Below, in pieces: positions 36,003-45,531 of a stretch of DNA of 64,000 nucleotides; within the stretch, counting starts at the first letter, position 1, and each line of letters opens with the position of its first letter. A program made the position numbers and the translations under genes. Source of the DNA: Microterricola viridarii (lineage in GTDB: Bacteria > Actinomycetota > Actinomycetes > Actinomycetales > Microbacteriaceae); the NCBI RefSeq assembly GCF_900104895.1, contig NZ_LT629742.1, forward strand, positions 1,054,001 to 1,118,000, in the 5' to 3' direction. The notes beneath the pieces were generated by a model that was given only the letters and a program-made list of their open reading frames with translations, made no database searches and was not told the DNA's origin.

Positions 36003-36104
36003 GGGCCGTGGACAGTTCCTTACACAATTCAACAACGCCGGGCCAGCTACCCGGTCGACAACGCAAGTGTCATATAGCGGACACTTAGCCGAAAGGAATC
36101 AATA

Positions 36105-37094
36105 GTGCTTATTGCACAGCGTCCAACGCTTACCGAAGAGAACATTTCCGAATTCCGCTCGCGGTTCGTTATCGAGCCCCTCGAGCCCGGCTTCGGTTAC
36201 ACCCTCGGCAACTCGCTTCGCCGCACCCTGCTTTCCTCGATCCCCGGCGCTGCTGTCACCAGCATCCGCATTGATGGCGTTCTCCACGAATTCACCACCG
36301 TTCCCGGTGTGAAGGAAGACGTCACCGAGATCATCTTGAACATCAAGGGTCTGGTCGTCTCGAGCGAGCACGACGAGCCCATCACCGCCTACCTGCGCAA
36401 GCAGGGCGCCGGTGAGGTCACCGCCGCCGACATCTCGGCTCCGGCCGGCGTCGAGGTGCACAACCCCGAGCTCGTCATCGCGACGCTCAACGACACCGCC
36501 AAGTTCGAGCTCGAGCTCACCATCGAGCGCGGCCGCGGCTACGTGTCCGCGACGCAGAACCGCAACGAGTACTCCGAGGCTGGCCAGATTCCGGTCGACT
36601 CGATCTACTCGCCCGTTCTCAAGGTGACCTACCGCGTCGAGGCAACTCGTGCCGGTGAGCGCACTGACTTCGACCGCCTCGTGGTCGACGTCGAGACCAA
36701 GTCGGCCATCAGCCCGCGCGATGCAATCGCATCCGCTGGTCGTACGCTGACCGAGCTGTTCGGCCTCGCCCGCGAGCTGAACACCGCCGCTGAGGGCATC
36801 GAGATCGGCCCGGCTCCTGTCGACGCCGTTCTCTCGAGCGAGCTTTCGATTCCGATCGAAGACCTCGACCTCTCGGTGCGCTCGTACAACTGCCTGAAGC
36901 GCGAGGGCATCAACAACGTGAGCGAACTGGTCGCCCTCTCGGAGACCCAGCTCATGAACATCCGCAACTTCGGACAGAAGTCGGTGGATGAGGTCAAGGA
37001 CAAGCTCGTAGAGCTCGGCCTGTCGCTCAAGGACTCCGTTCCTGGATTCGACGGCGCCCACTTCTACAGCGGCTTCGAAGACGAGACCAACTAG
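36105..37094 (+). CDS. rpoA: DNA-directed RNA polymerase subunit alpha
   Basis: The alpha subunit dimer scaffolds core polymerase, and its C-terminal domain contacts upstream promoter DNA and activators. It has 329 residues. The N-terminal domain includes [20 protein letters not shown] and [20 protein letters not shown]. The C-terminal domain (about 245-315) has [20 protein letters not shown] and [17 protein letters not shown]. The start is GTG at 36105 after GAAAGGA. It is the first gene after the missing rpsD position and is paired with rplQ. Confidence 0.99.
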   Translation: MLIAQRPTLTEENISEFRSRFVIEPLEPGFGYTLGNSLRRTLLSSIPGAAVTSIRIDGVLHEFTTVPGVKEDVTEIILNIKGLVVSSEHDEPITAYLRKQGAGEVTAADISAPAGVEVHNPELVIATLNDTAKFELELTIERGRGYVSATQNRNEYSEAGQIPVDSIYSPVLKVTYRVEATRAGERTDFDRLVVDVETKSAISPRDAIASAGRTLTELFGLARELNTAAEGIEIGPAPVDAVLSSELSIPIEDLDLSVRSYNCLKREGINNVSELVALSETQLMNIRNFGQKSVDEVKDKLVELGLSLKDSVPGFDGAHFYSGFEDETN

Positions 37095-37159
37095 CGTTTC
37101 GCGCTACCCGCGGCTCGTCGCAGAGCTTCCCACCACATTTGATACTGGAGACATAGAAA

Positions 37160-37693
37160 ATGCCTAAGCCTACTAAGGGCCCCCGCCTCGGAGGCGGTCC
37201 GGCACACGAGCGCCTCATGCTCGCTAACCTGGCTGCCGCCCTGTTCACGCACAAGTCGATCAAGACCACGGAGACCAAGGCCAAGCGCCTGCAGCCCGTT
37301 GCTGAGCGCTTTGTGACCTTCGCCAAGAAGGGCGACCTGCACGCACGTCGTCGCGTCCTGGCCAGCATCGGCGACAAGACCGTCGTGCACGAGCTGTTCA
37401 CCGTGATCGCCCCCCAGGTTGCAGAGCGTGAGGGCGGCTACACCCGCATCACGAAGCTCGGCTTCCGCAAGGGTGACAACGCCCCCATGGTGCAGATCGA
37501 GCTCGTTCTCGAGCCCGTCGTCGCCAAGCCGAAGTCGGCCAAGAAGGCCGCTGCTGCTGCAGCTGCCGAGGCTCCCGTCGAGGCACCGGCCGAGGCCGTC
37601 GCCCCCGCCGAGGAGACCGTCGAGGTCGTCGAGGCTGAGGCCACCGAGGTTGAGGCCACCGAGGCTCCGGCCGAGGAGAAGGCTGCCGAATAA
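37160..37693 (+). CDS. rplQ: 50S ribosomal protein L17 with C-terminal extension
   Basis: L17 lies at the tunnel exit. The core is residues 1-118 ([60 protein letters not shown]). The last 55 residues are Ala/Glu/Val/Pro-rich ([20 protein letters not shown]), a strongly acidic low-complexity tail typical of actinobacteria. The rpoA-rplQ gap is 65 bases, with TGGAGA before the ATG. A terminator follows. Confidence 0.98.
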   Translation: MPKPTKGPRLGGGPAHERLMLANLAAALFTHKSIKTTETKAKRLQPVAERFVTFAKKGDLHARRRVLASIGDKTVVHELFTVIAPQVAEREGGYTRITKLGFRKGDNAPMVQIELVLEPVVAKPKSAKKAAAAAAAEAPVEAPAEAVAPAEETVEVVEAEATEVEATEAPAEEKAAE

Positions 37694-37719
37694 GGCGCCT
37701 CGCTTCACCTGATTCAGCC

Positions 37720-37755
37720 GAAGGGCCCCGGACACTGTCCGGGGCCCTTCGTCGT
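37720..37755 (+). terminator. Terminator at the end of the alpha operon
   Basis: A 14-bp perfect stem GAAGGGCCCCGGAC with a three-base loop lies 26 bases after rplQ. The tail TCGTCGTG has few T residues, but stem strength and position support termination of the S10-spc-alpha cluster here. Confidence 0.75.
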
Positions 37756-37816
37756 GCCCTCCTCCAGGGCCGTGCGGCCCCGGGGCCGGGCGGCGGGCTG
37801 GCCTAGGGTGGAAGGC

Positions 37817-38902
37817 ATGAACGCCACGGCCACGTCGACGTCCCTTTCACCCCGGTCACTTTCCTCGCTGAGCGAGCGGGTGAGCGCCCCGGCCGCGCTG
37901 CGGATGCCGCGGCACCCGGAGGTGGCGCTCTGGCGGCCCGCATCCCTGGACGACCTGGACGGCATCGCCGCCATGCAGCGCGCGGTCGACGAGGCCGACC
38001 ACCCCGACTGGTTCACCACGCGCGAGTGGATCGCGGGCAACCTCCGGGCCGCGCACATCGACGCGGCCAGGGACACGCTGGTGGCGCTCGGCGCCGACGG
38101 CACCGTGCTGGCCTACGGCGTCGTCGCGGAGGCGCCCGGTGCCGGCGAACGGGTGCAGGTGTACCTGCTGGGCGGCGTGCACCCGCTCTGGCGCGAGCAC
38201 GGCATCGGCCGGGAACTGATGGCCTGGCAGTACGGCCGCGCCCTGCAGCGGCTCGCGGCATGCGATGCCCGCCTGCCCGGCTGGATCACCGCGTTCCGCG
38301 AGGAGGCCAGCCGGGGCGCGATCTCGGTGGCGCTCCGGCTCGGGCTGCGGGTGACCCGCTACTTCAGCACCATGCGCCGGGGGCTCGATGTCGCGATCCC
38401 CGCCCTGCCTGCGCCGAGCGGCGTGCGCATCGTGCCGTTCACTGCCGAACTCTCCGCCGGCGCCTTGGAGGCGAGGAACGACGCGTTCCGCGACCACTGG
38501 GGCAACCAGCCCAAGGCCGCGGAGTCGTGGGATCAATGGATCACCGGCGACGTCTTCCGCCCCGACCTCTCCTGGCTGGCGGTTGTCGACGAGGCGGGGG
38601 ACGGCGGCCGTCCGCGAACGCGCGTCGTCGGATTCTCCCTGGCCAGCGTCAACGAGGACGACGGGCATGCCCGGGGCCTCCGCAGCGTGTACATCGACCG
38701 GGTCGGGACGGTGCGGAGCCATCGCGGCCGGGGCATTGCGCCGGCCTGCATCGCCGCAACGCTCCGTGCCGCCCAGGAGGCCGGGCTGGAGCTGGCGATC
38801 CTCGACGTCGACGCCGACAGCCCGACCCAGGCGCACACCCTGTACGAACGGCTCGGCTTCCGGGCGGGGGAGCGGCGGCTCGCCCTCGTCTCGGTCTTCT
38901 GA
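37817..38902 (+). CDS. Two-domain GNAT family N-acetyltransferase
   Basis: This 361-residue protein is two acetyltransferase-like domains in tandem. Domain one (about 37-190) has VYLLGGVHPLWREHGIGREL, a degenerate acetyl-CoA loop. Domain two (about 205-361) has YIDRVGTVRSHRGRGIAPAC and LDVDADSPTQAHTLYERLGF, which is the intact binding motif. The substrate cannot be read from sequence; mycothiol synthase has the same two-domain plan but belongs to a different gene context. ATG 37817 follows TAGGGT by seven bases, and GGAAGG is also present. Confidence 0.8.
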   Translation: MNATATSTSLSPRSLSSLSERVSAPAALRMPRHPEVALWRPASLDDLDGIAAMQRAVDEADHPDWFTTREWIAGNLRAAHIDAARDTLVALGADGTVLAYGVVAEAPGAGERVQVYLLGGVHPLWREHGIGRELMAWQYGRALQRLAACDARLPGWITAFREEASRGAISVALRLGLRVTRYFSTMRRGLDVAIPALPAPSGVRIVPFTAELSAGALEARNDAFRDHWGNQPKAAESWDQWITGDVFRPDLSWLAVVDEAGDGGRPRTRVVGFSLASVNEDDGHARGLRSVYIDRVGTVRSHRGRGIAPACIAATLRAAQEAGLELAILDVDADSPTQAHTLYERLGFRAGERRLALVSVF

Positions 38903-38930
38903 GATTCGACTGTCTCCTAGACTTGATGCC

Positions 38931-39821
38931 GTGAGTGAGCAGTTTCAGGCGGACGGCGTCCGCATCCGCCTCGATATCGCCTACGACGGAACGAACTTCA
39001 ACGGCTGGGGAATTCAACCGATCCTGCGCACCGTGCAGGGCGACATCGAGTCGGCGCTGGCCACGATCCTGCAGCGGAATCCGCCCATTCCGCGGCTCAC
39101 CGTCGCCGGCCGCACGGATGCCGGCGTGCACGCCACCGGCCAGGTCGCGCACCTCGACCTCAGCCCGGAGCAGGCCGACAGCCTGCTCCGCCCACCGCGC
39201 GGTCGGAACGCGCGGGCGGCCGACACCGACGCCGCCGCGGCCCTGGCGCGGCGCCTGAACGGCATCCTGGGCCAGCGCGGCGAGATCGTCATCACGGCCG
39301 CGAGCATCGCCCCGGAGGGCTTCGACGCCCGCTTCGGCGCGCTCTGGCGCCGCTACGAGTACCGCATCGCCGACGCCGAATCGCTGCGCGACCCGCTGCA
39401 GCGCACGCGGACGACGTGGCTGCCCGGCCGGCACGACATCGCCCCAATGGAACAGGTGGCGCAGGCGCTCTGCGGGTTGCACGACTTCGCCGCCTACTGC
39501 AAGCCCAAGCCGATGGCCACCACCATCCGCACCCTGCAGACCTTCTCCTGGCGGCGCGACGACGACGGCGTGCTCGTCGCCTCGCTGCAGGCCGATGCCT
39601 TCTGCCACAGCATGGTGCGGGCGCTCGTCGGCGGCTGCGTCGCGGTCGGGGAGGGCCGGATGAGCGTCGAGCGCCTGCTCGAGCTGCGCGACGCGAGAGA
39701 GCGCACCGCCGCGTTCAAGGTGATGCCCGCGCGCGGGCTCGTGCTGACCCAGGTCGGCTACCCCGATGACGCCGCCCTCGCGCTGCGGGCCGCCGAGACG
39801 CGCGCCCACCGCGCGCTCTAG
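38931..39821 (+). CDS. truA: tRNA pseudouridine(38-40) synthase TruA
   Basis: It converts uridine to pseudouridine in the anticodon arm of tRNAs. It has 296 residues, starting with GTG at 38931 (MSEQFQADGVRIRLDIAYDG). The catalytic aspartate is Asp63 in VAGRTDAGVHATGQVAHLD, and the C-terminal AFCHSMVRALVGGCVAVGEG motif is present. A loop near residues 84-105 (RPPRGRNARAADTDAAAALA) is longer than in E. coli. No ribosome-binding site is seen and TAGACT ends seven bases before the GTG, so a leaderless mRNA is likely. It precedes rplM as in other actinobacteria. Confidence 0.95.
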   Translation: MSEQFQADGVRIRLDIAYDGTNFNGWGIQPILRTVQGDIESALATILQRNPPIPRLTVAGRTDAGVHATGQVAHLDLSPEQADSLLRPPRGRNARAADTDAAAALARRLNGILGQRGEIVITAASIAPEGFDARFGALWRRYEYRIADAESLRDPLQRTRTTWLPGRHDIAPMEQVAQALCGLHDFAAYCKPKPMATTIRTLQTFSWRRDDDGVLVASLQADAFCHSMVRALVGGCVAVGEGRMSVERLLELRDARERTAAFKVMPARGLVLTQVGYPDDAALALRAAETRAHRAL

Positions 39822-39867
39822 GAGCGGCATCCGCCCGCGAAGCGCCCCCGGCAATCGACCGGGCGAA

Positions 39868-39896
39868 TTGCCTGCAGGCCTCCGACCGTCTAGTAT
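39868..39896 (+). promoter_or_regulatory. Promoter of rplM-rpsI
   Basis: TTGCCT, a 17-base spacer and TAGTAT, giving a leader of about 125 bases. After the -10 comes TGATCCTTGGTGT, nearly identical to the sequence at the infA start site. Confidence 0.7.
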
Positions 39897-40026
39897 TGAT
39901 CCTTGGTGTCTCGGCTAGCTGGCCGGGCCCCCGAACGTGAGCCCTCCATCGTTTGTGTTCCATCTGGAACACGCCCGGAGCGGGATTCACGAACACCTCC
40001 GTTCGACACAGAAAGCAGCCACTACA

Positions 40027-40473
40027 GTGACGCGCACTTACACCCCGAAGGCTTCCGAAGTTTCGCGCAGCTGGGTCATCATTGACGCAGCTGACGTCGT
40101 TCTCGGCCGTCTCGCAAGCCACGCCGCAGTGATCCTCCGCGGCAAGAACAAGGCGACCTTCACCCCCCACATGGACATGGGTGACTTCGTCATCATCATC
40201 AACGCCGACAAGGTCGCCCTCACCGGCGCCAAGCTCGACCAGAAGAAGGCCTACCGCCACTCGGGTTACCCGGGCGGACTGACGGCCGTCACCTACTCCG
40301 AGCTGCTCGAGAAGAACCCCGAGCGCGCCGTCGAGAAGGCGATCCGCGGAATGCTGCCGAAGAACTCCATCGGCCGCGCTCAGCTCAAGAAGCTCAAGGT
40401 CTACGCAGGCTCCGAGCACCCGCACGCCGCGCAGCAGCCGGTGCCGTACACCCTGACCCAGGTCGCTCAGTAG
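40027..40473 (+). CDS. rplM: 50S ribosomal protein L13
   Basis: L13 is an early-binding large-subunit protein. The 148-residue product starts with GTG at 40027 ([20 protein letters not shown]); the in-frame codon at 39937 would add 30 residues not found in the family. It shows [40 protein letters not shown] and [20 protein letters not shown]. rpsI follows after 52 bases. Confidence 0.99.
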   Translation: MTRTYTPKASEVSRSWVIIDAADVVLGRLASHAAVILRGKNKATFTPHMDMGDFVIIINADKVALTGAKLDQKKAYRHSGYPGGLTAVTYSELLEKNPERAVEKAIRGMLPKNSIGRAQLKKLKVYAGSEHPHAAQQPVPYTLTQVAQ

Positions 40474-40525
40474 AGCACCTCGGCCCCAGACTTCTCGACT
40501 TCTAAGACAAAGGATTACCACCATC

Positions 40526-41008
40526 GTGGCTACGATCGCAGACCAGATTGACGCTCCGGAGAGCTACTCCACCGAGACGCCGGCCGAGGCAGCCCCCAAG
40601 GCTCCCCGCGCCGTGCTGAACGTTGGCGGCGCAGCCGTCGGCCGTCGCAAGCAGGCCATCGCCCGCGTGCGCCTCGTTCCCGGCTCGGGCACGCTCAGCG
40701 TGAACAAGCGCGAGTTCGCCGAGTACTTCCCCAACAAGCTGCACCAGCAGCTCATCACCGACCCCTTCAAGGTGCTCGACCTCGTCGGCGCCTACGACGT
40801 GGTCGCCAAGGTCACCGGCGGCGGCCCCTCGGGCCAGGCTGGCGCACTGCGCCTCGCCATCGCGCGTGCACTCAACGAGATCGACCGCGAGAACAACCGC
40901 GCGATCCTGAAGAAGGCCGGCTTCCTCACTCGTGACGCACGCGTCATCGAGCGCAAGAAGGCTGGTCTCAAGAAGGCCCGCAAGGCCTCGCAGTTCTCGA
41001 AGCGCTAA
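40526..41008 (+). CDS. rpsI: 30S ribosomal protein S9 with N-terminal extension
   Basis: The C-terminal arm of S9 contacts P-site tRNA. Core: [60 protein letters not shown] and the invariant QFSKR end. The first 30 residues ([20 protein letters not shown] and on) are acidic and additional, giving 160 residues. The start is GTG at 40526. rplM-rpsI is a standard pair. Confidence 0.99.
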   Translation: MATIADQIDAPESYSTETPAEAAPKAPRAVLNVGGAAVGRRKQAIARVRLVPGSGTLSVNKREFAEYFPNKLHQQLITDPFKVLDLVGAYDVVAKVTGGGPSGQAGALRLAIARALNEIDRENNRAILKKAGFLTRDARVIERKKAGLKKARKASQFSKR

Positions 41009-41035
41009 CCGGCGTTTCACAGGGAGTATCAGGCT

Positions 41036-42397
41036 TTGCCTCGACTCTTTGGCACGGACGGCGTCCGGGGCCTGGCCAACCGTGAACTCACGGCTGACCT
41101 GGCCCTGGGCCTCGCCCAGGCCGCTGCAGCGGTGCTCACCAAGGGGCACCACGCAGAAGAACGCGCCGCCTCCGGGCGTCGGCCCGTCGCGGTCGTCGCT
41201 CGCGACCCGCGCATATCCGGTGAGTTCCTCACCGCCGCCGTTTCGGCCGGACTTGCCTCCTCTGGCGTCGATGTTCTCGACGCCGGGGTGCTGCCCACTC
41301 CCGCCGCGGCCTTCCTGATCGCCGACATCGGCGCAGACTTCGGTGTGATGCTCTCCGCATCGCACAACCCCGCCCCCGACAACGGCATCAAGTTCTTTGC
41401 CTTCGGCGGCACCAAGCTTCCGGATGAGGTCGAGGACCGCATCGAGGACTACCTCCACAAGGAGGTGCTGCTGCCCACCGGCGGCGACGTCGGCCGCATC
41501 CGCCGGTTCGCGGATGCCGAGGACCGCTACGTCCTGCACCTGCTCAGCACGCTGCCGAACCGCCTCGAGGGCATCCACGTCGTCCTCGACTGTGCGCACG
41601 GCGCGGCATCCGGCGTCTCGCCCGAGGTGTTCACCATGGCCGGCGCCACCGTGACGCTGATCGGCGCAGACCCCGACGGCATGAACATCAACGACGGTGT
41701 CGGCTCCACGCACCTCGACAACCTGGCCAAGGCCGTGCTCGAGCACGGCGCTGACGTCGGCATCGCCCACGACGGCGACGCGGACCGCTGCCTGGCCGTC
41801 GACCACGAGGGCAATATCATCGATGGTGACCAGATCATGGCCATCCTCGCGTTGGCGATGAAGGAACGCGGCCACCTCACCAAGGACACCCTCGTCGCGA
41901 CGGTGATGAGCAATCTCGGCCTGCGCAAGGCGATGGCCGCCAACGACATCACCATGGTCGAGACCAAGGTCGGCGACCGCTACGTGCTCGAGGAGCTGAA
42001 CGCCGACGGCCTCGCCCTGGGCGGCGAGCAGTCCGGCCACGTGATCATGACCGAGTATGCGACGACCGGCGACGGCGTGCTGACCGGCCTGCACCTGGTG
42101 GCCGAGATGGCTCGCACCGGCAAGTCCATCGCCGAGCTCGCCAGCGTGATGACGGTGTTCCCGCAGATCCTCGTGAACGTGCGCGGCGTCAACCACACGG
42201 CCATGCACGGCGACGAGGGCATCGCGGAGGCCGTGCGTGCCGCCGAAGCCGAGCTGGGCGACACCGGGCGCGTGCTGCTGCGACCCTCCGGCACCGAGCC
42301 GATGGTGCGCGTCATGGTGGAGGCGGCCGACCAGGCCACCGCCGACCGGCTCGCCCACAGCCTCGCCGACGTCGTGCGCGAGCGTCTCCCGCTCTAG
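41036..42397 (+). CDS. glmM: Phosphoglucosamine mutase
   Basis: It converts glucosamine-6-phosphate to glucosamine-1-phosphate on the way to UDP-GlcNAc and peptidoglycan. It has 453 residues; the phosphorylated serine is Ser109 in [15 protein letters not shown], the metal loop is [12 protein letters not shown] and the C-terminal phosphate loop is [14 protein letters not shown]. The start is a rare TTG at 41036: the family begins [12 protein letters not shown] and no ATG or GTG gives that start. The glmS gene of the same pathway lies 1.2 kb downstream, beyond coaA. Confidence 0.97.
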   Translation: MPRLFGTDGVRGLANRELTADLALGLAQAAAAVLTKGHHAEERAASGRRPVAVVARDPRISGEFLTAAVSAGLASSGVDVLDAGVLPTPAAAFLIADIGADFGVMLSASHNPAPDNGIKFFAFGGTKLPDEVEDRIEDYLHKEVLLPTGGDVGRIRRFADAEDRYVLHLLSTLPNRLEGIHVVLDCAHGAASGVSPEVFTMAGATVTLIGADPDGMNINDGVGSTHLDNLAKAVLEHGADVGIAHDGDADRCLAVDHEGNIIDGDQIMAILALAMKERGHLTKDTLVATVMSNLGLRKAMAANDITMVETKVGDRYVLEELNADGLALGGEQSGHVIMTEYATTGDGVLTGLHLVAEMARTGKSIAELASVMTVFPQILVNVRGVNHTAMHGDEGIAEAVRAAEAELGDTGRVLLRPSGTEPMVRVMVEAADQATADRLAHSLADVVRERLPL

Positions 42398-42596
42398 CGC
42401 GACCAGCCGCGGCCGACTCGGCCTGTGCCGGTCGGGCCCACCCGGGCTCGAGCAGGCGCAGCCGCAGCCGATTGGCGGACGCGGGGGCCGGCGCCGCGCG
42501 AAACGGGCGCCGCGCGCGGCGTGGTGCGTGGCGCATCCGCGAACCGGCTTGAGCTGATCGCCGCCCGTCCGGCCGCGCAGGCAGCCCTCTCTGCGG

Positions 42597-43550
42597 CTAG
42601 AGCTTGCGGAGCAGGACGCTGGAGACGGCGTGGTCCGAGTCCTTGCGCAGCACGAGGGTGGCGCGGGAGCGCGTCGGCCGGATGTTCTGCAACAGGTTCG
42701 GCTCATTGATGCTCTGCCAGATGCCGCGGGCCCGGGCGCGGGCCTCGTCTTCCGAGAGCTCGGCAAAGCGGTGGAAGTAGGACTTCGGGTTGCTGAACGC
42801 GCCGCGCTGCAGCTTGAGGAAGCGCTCCTCGTACCAGCGCGCGATGTCGGAGGTGCGGGCGTCGACGTAGACCGTGAAGTCGAACAGGTCGCTCACGGCC
42901 AGGCGGTGCCCGGGGGAGGGCGGCTGGAGCACGTTCAGGCCCTCGACGATGAGCACGTCGGGCTGGCGGACGGTGATCTGGGCGTCCGGCACGATGTCGT
43001 AGCTGAGGTGCGAGTAGAAGGGCGCCTTGACCTCCGGAGCGCCCGACTTCACCTCGCTGACGAAGCGCAGCAGCGCCCGCCGGTCGTAGGACTCGGGGAA
43101 GCCCTTGCGCGACATCAGGCCGCGGCGCTCGAGCTCGGCGTTGGGCAGCAGGAATCCGTCGGTGGTGACCAGCTCGACGCGGGGGGTGTCCTCCCAACGG
43201 GCGAGCAGCTCGCGCAGGAGCCTGGCGATCGTCGACTTGCCGACGGCGACCGAACCGGCCACGCCGATCACGAACGGCGTCGTCGCCGCCCGCTCGCCGA
43301 GGAAGTCGCTCGTGGCCCGGTGCAGCTGGCGCGTGCCGGCGACGTAGAGGTTGAGCAGGCGGCTGAGCGGTAGGTAGACATCGGTCACCTCGGCGAGGTT
43401 CAGCGGCTCGCCCAAACCGCGCAACTGCACCAGTTCGGTCTCCTGCAGGGGGAGGCGGGTCGAGGAGGCCAGTTCGGCCCAATCGGCTCGCTCCAGCTCC
43501 ACAAAGGGTGAGTTGTGGCCGTTGCCATTCTGGTTGCGCTGCTCGGCCAT
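42597..43550 (-). CDS. coaA: Type I pantothenate kinase
   Basis: It phosphorylates pantothenate, the first step of coenzyme A synthesis. It has 317 residues with Walker [13 protein letters not shown] (96-107), then [20 protein letters not shown], the substrate-lid [12 protein letters not shown] and the C-terminal [16 protein letters not shown] block. The ATG at 43550 ([20 protein letters not shown]) is chosen over the longer frame to 43571. It is divergent from glmS and convergent with glmM. The 199-base gap to glmM is very GC-rich with GGCGCC-type inverted repeats that may end both transcripts. Confidence 0.96.
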   Translation of the reverse strand: MAEQRNQNGNGHNSPFVELERADWAELASSTRLPLQETELVQLRGLGEPLNLAEVTDVYLPLSRLLNLYVAGTRQLHRATSDFLGERAATTPFVIGVAGSVAVGKSTIARLLRELLARWEDTPRVELVTTDGFLLPNAELERRGLMSRKGFPESYDRRALLRFVSEVKSGAPEVKAPFYSHLSYDIVPDAQITVRQPDVLIVEGLNVLQPPSPGHRLAVSDLFDFTVYVDARTSDIARWYEERFLKLQRGAFSNPKSYFHRFAELSEDEARARARGIWQSINEPNLLQNIRPTRSRATLVLRKDSDHAVSSVLLRKL

Positions 43551-43620
43551 AGCCCCCGAGTTTACGTGCACAGAGGTGCCCCCATCGAGCCATGCCCTGC
43601 TCTTTCAGGAATAACTCCAC

Positions 43621-43626
43621 TAAAAT
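43621..43626 (+). promoter_or_regulatory. Leaderless-type -10 box of glmS
   Basis: TAAAAT ends eight bases before the glmS ATG. No Shine-Dalgarno sequence lies between, and there is no room for a leader or a glmS ribozyme. The -35 (TGCTCT, 17 bases upstream) is weak. Confidence 0.5.
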
Positions 43627-43634
43627 CATGCTTC

Positions 43635-45485
43635 ATGTGCGGAATCGTTGGATATGTCGGTGACAAGAAGAGCCTCGAGGTACTCGTTGGCGGGCTGCGA
43701 CGACTGGAGTACCGCGGCTATGACTCGGCCGGTGTCGCCGTGATCGACGACCATGGCGAGCTCGGCGTTGCCAAGAAGTCCGGCAAGCTGGTCAAGCTCA
43801 CCGACGAACTCGCCGCGCACCCGATCGGCGACGGCCGCGCCGGAATCGGCCACACCCGCTGGGCCACCCACGGTGGGCCGACGGATGTCAACGCGCACCC
43901 GCACCTCGGCGACGACGGCAAGCTGGCGCTGATCCACAACGGCATCATCGAGAACTTCTCCGAGCTCAAGGCCGAGCTGCTGGCCGAGGGCTACAGCTTC
44001 ACCAGCGAGACCGACACCGAGGTCGCCGCCGCGCTGCTCGGTCGCGAGTACCGCGCCACCGGCGATCTGCGCACCGCCTTCCAGAGCACGGTCCGACGCC
44101 TGGACGGCGCCTTCACGCTGCTCGCCCTGCACAGCGACGAGCCGAACCTCGTCGTCGGTGCCCGCCGCAACTCGCCCCTCGTGATCGGCATCGGCGACGG
44201 CGAGAACTTCCTCGGCTCCGACGTCGCCGCGTTCGTGCAGTACACCCGCACCGCGATGGCCGTCGGCCAGGACCAGATCGTCGCGATCACCCCCGAGTCC
44301 GTCACCGTCACCGACTTCGCCGGGGCTCCCGTCGAGATGGAGACCTTCCAGGTGGAGTGGGACGCCGCAGCGGCTGACAAGGGCGGCTGGTCCAGCTTCA
44401 TGGCCAAGGAGGTCGCCGAGCAGCCCGACGCCGTCGCCAACACGCTGCGTGGCCGCATCGTCGGCGACGCCGTCGTGGTCCCGGAACTCACGGCCTTCGG
44501 CGACGAGGTGCTGGCCGGCATCCGCCGCATCGTGATCATCGCCTGCGGCACGGCCGCCTACGCCGGCATGACCGCGCAGTACGCGATCGAGAAGTGGGCG
44601 CGCGTGCCCGTGACCATCGAGCTGAGCCACGAGTTCCGCTACCGCGAGCCCGTCATCACCGACGACACCCTGGTCATCTCGATCAGCCAGTCCGGCGAGA
44701 CCATGGACACCCTGATGGCCGTCAAGTACGCCCGCGAGGCCGGTGCCCGCGTGATCTCCATTTGCAACACTCAGGGCGCCACGATTCCGCGCGAGTCGGA
44801 TGCCGTCGTGTACACGCACGCCGGCCCGGAGGTCGCCGTGGCATCCACCAAGGCCTTCGTGGCACAGATCACCGCCCTCTACCTCTTCGGCCTGCACCTG
44901 GCCCGCGTGCGCGGCACGCTGAGCGCGGCCGAGCAGGCCGTGCAGGTGGGCGAGCTCACCGCCGTGCCGGCGAAGATCGCCACGGTGCTGGAGTCCAGCG
45001 CCTCGATCGCGCAGCTCGCGCACTGGATGGCGGACACCCGCTCCGTGCTGTTCCTCGGCCGCAACGTCGGGTTCCCCATCGCCATGGAGGGCGCGCTGAA
45101 GCTCAAGGAGCTCGCATACATCCACGCAGAGGGCTTTGCCGCCGGCGAGCTCAAGCACGGCCCGATCGCGCTGATCGAGCCCGGTCAGCCCGTTTTCGTC
45201 GTCGTGCCGAGCCCGCGCGGCTCCGCGAGCCTGCACCCCAAGGTCGTCTCCAACATCCAGGAGATCCGCGCCCGCGGCGCCCGGGTGATCGCGATCGCCG
45301 AGCAGGGCGACGCCGCCGTGCTTCCCTTCGCCGACGAGGTCGTGCACATTCCGCTGGCCGCACCCCTGTTCGAGCCGCTACTGGCCGTCATCCCGCTGCA
45401 GATCTTCGCAATGGAGCTCTCCATCGCCAAGGGCCTGGACGTCGACCAGCCGCGCAACCTCGCCAAGTCCGTCACGGTTGAGTAG
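43635..45485 (+). CDS. glmS: Glutamine-fructose-6-phosphate aminotransferase (isomerizing)
   Basis: It makes glucosamine-6-phosphate from fructose-6-phosphate and glutamine. It has 616 residues, with nucleophile Cys2 (MCGIVGYVGDKKSLEVLVGG), glutaminase motifs EYRGYDSAGVAV and GHTRWATHGGPTDVNAHPH, and two SIS domains with SQSGETMDTLMAVKYA and EGALKLKELAYIHAEGFAAG. The end is LAKSVTVE, as in the family. The ATG at 43635 is fixed by Cys2. It starts a closely packed + strand run with acpS, alr, tsaE, tsaB, rimI and tsaD. Confidence 0.98.
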   Translation: MCGIVGYVGDKKSLEVLVGGLRRLEYRGYDSAGVAVIDDHGELGVAKKSGKLVKLTDELAAHPIGDGRAGIGHTRWATHGGPTDVNAHPHLGDDGKLALIHNGIIENFSELKAELLAEGYSFTSETDTEVAAALLGREYRATGDLRTAFQSTVRRLDGAFTLLALHSDEPNLVVGARRNSPLVIGIGDGENFLGSDVAAFVQYTRTAMAVGQDQIVAITPESVTVTDFAGAPVEMETFQVEWDAAAADKGGWSSFMAKEVAEQPDAVANTLRGRIVGDAVVVPELTAFGDEVLAGIRRIVIIACGTAAYAGMTAQYAIEKWARVPVTIELSHEFRYREPVITDDTLVISISQSGETMDTLMAVKYAREAGARVISICNTQGATIPRESDAVVYTHAGPEVAVASTKAFVAQITALYLFGLHLARVRGTLSAAEQAVQVGELTAVPAKIATVLESSASIAQLAHWMADTRSVLFLGRNVGFPIAMEGALKLKELAYIHAEGFAAGELKHGPIALIEPGQPVFVVVPSPRGSASLHPKVVSNIQEIRARGARVIAIAEQGDAAVLPFADEVVHIPLAAPLFEPLLAVIPLQIFAMELSIAKGLDVDQPRNLAKSVTVE

Positions 45486-45531
45486 GCGCGGCTAGCGGCG
45501 TGCGAAAGCTGCCAGAGCAAGGCGAGGCACA

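Noticed and set aside
37754-37816. Earlier in-frame start for the GNAT gene
   Set aside because: It lies in the terminator tail of rplQ and lacks a binding site; the ATG at 37817 has both GGAAGG and a TANNNT box.
42398-42596. RNA gene between glmM and coaA
   Set aside because: The sequence is very GC-rich with GGCGCC inverted repeats but does not fold into a recognisable tRNA or known non-coding RNA; a shared terminator is simpler.
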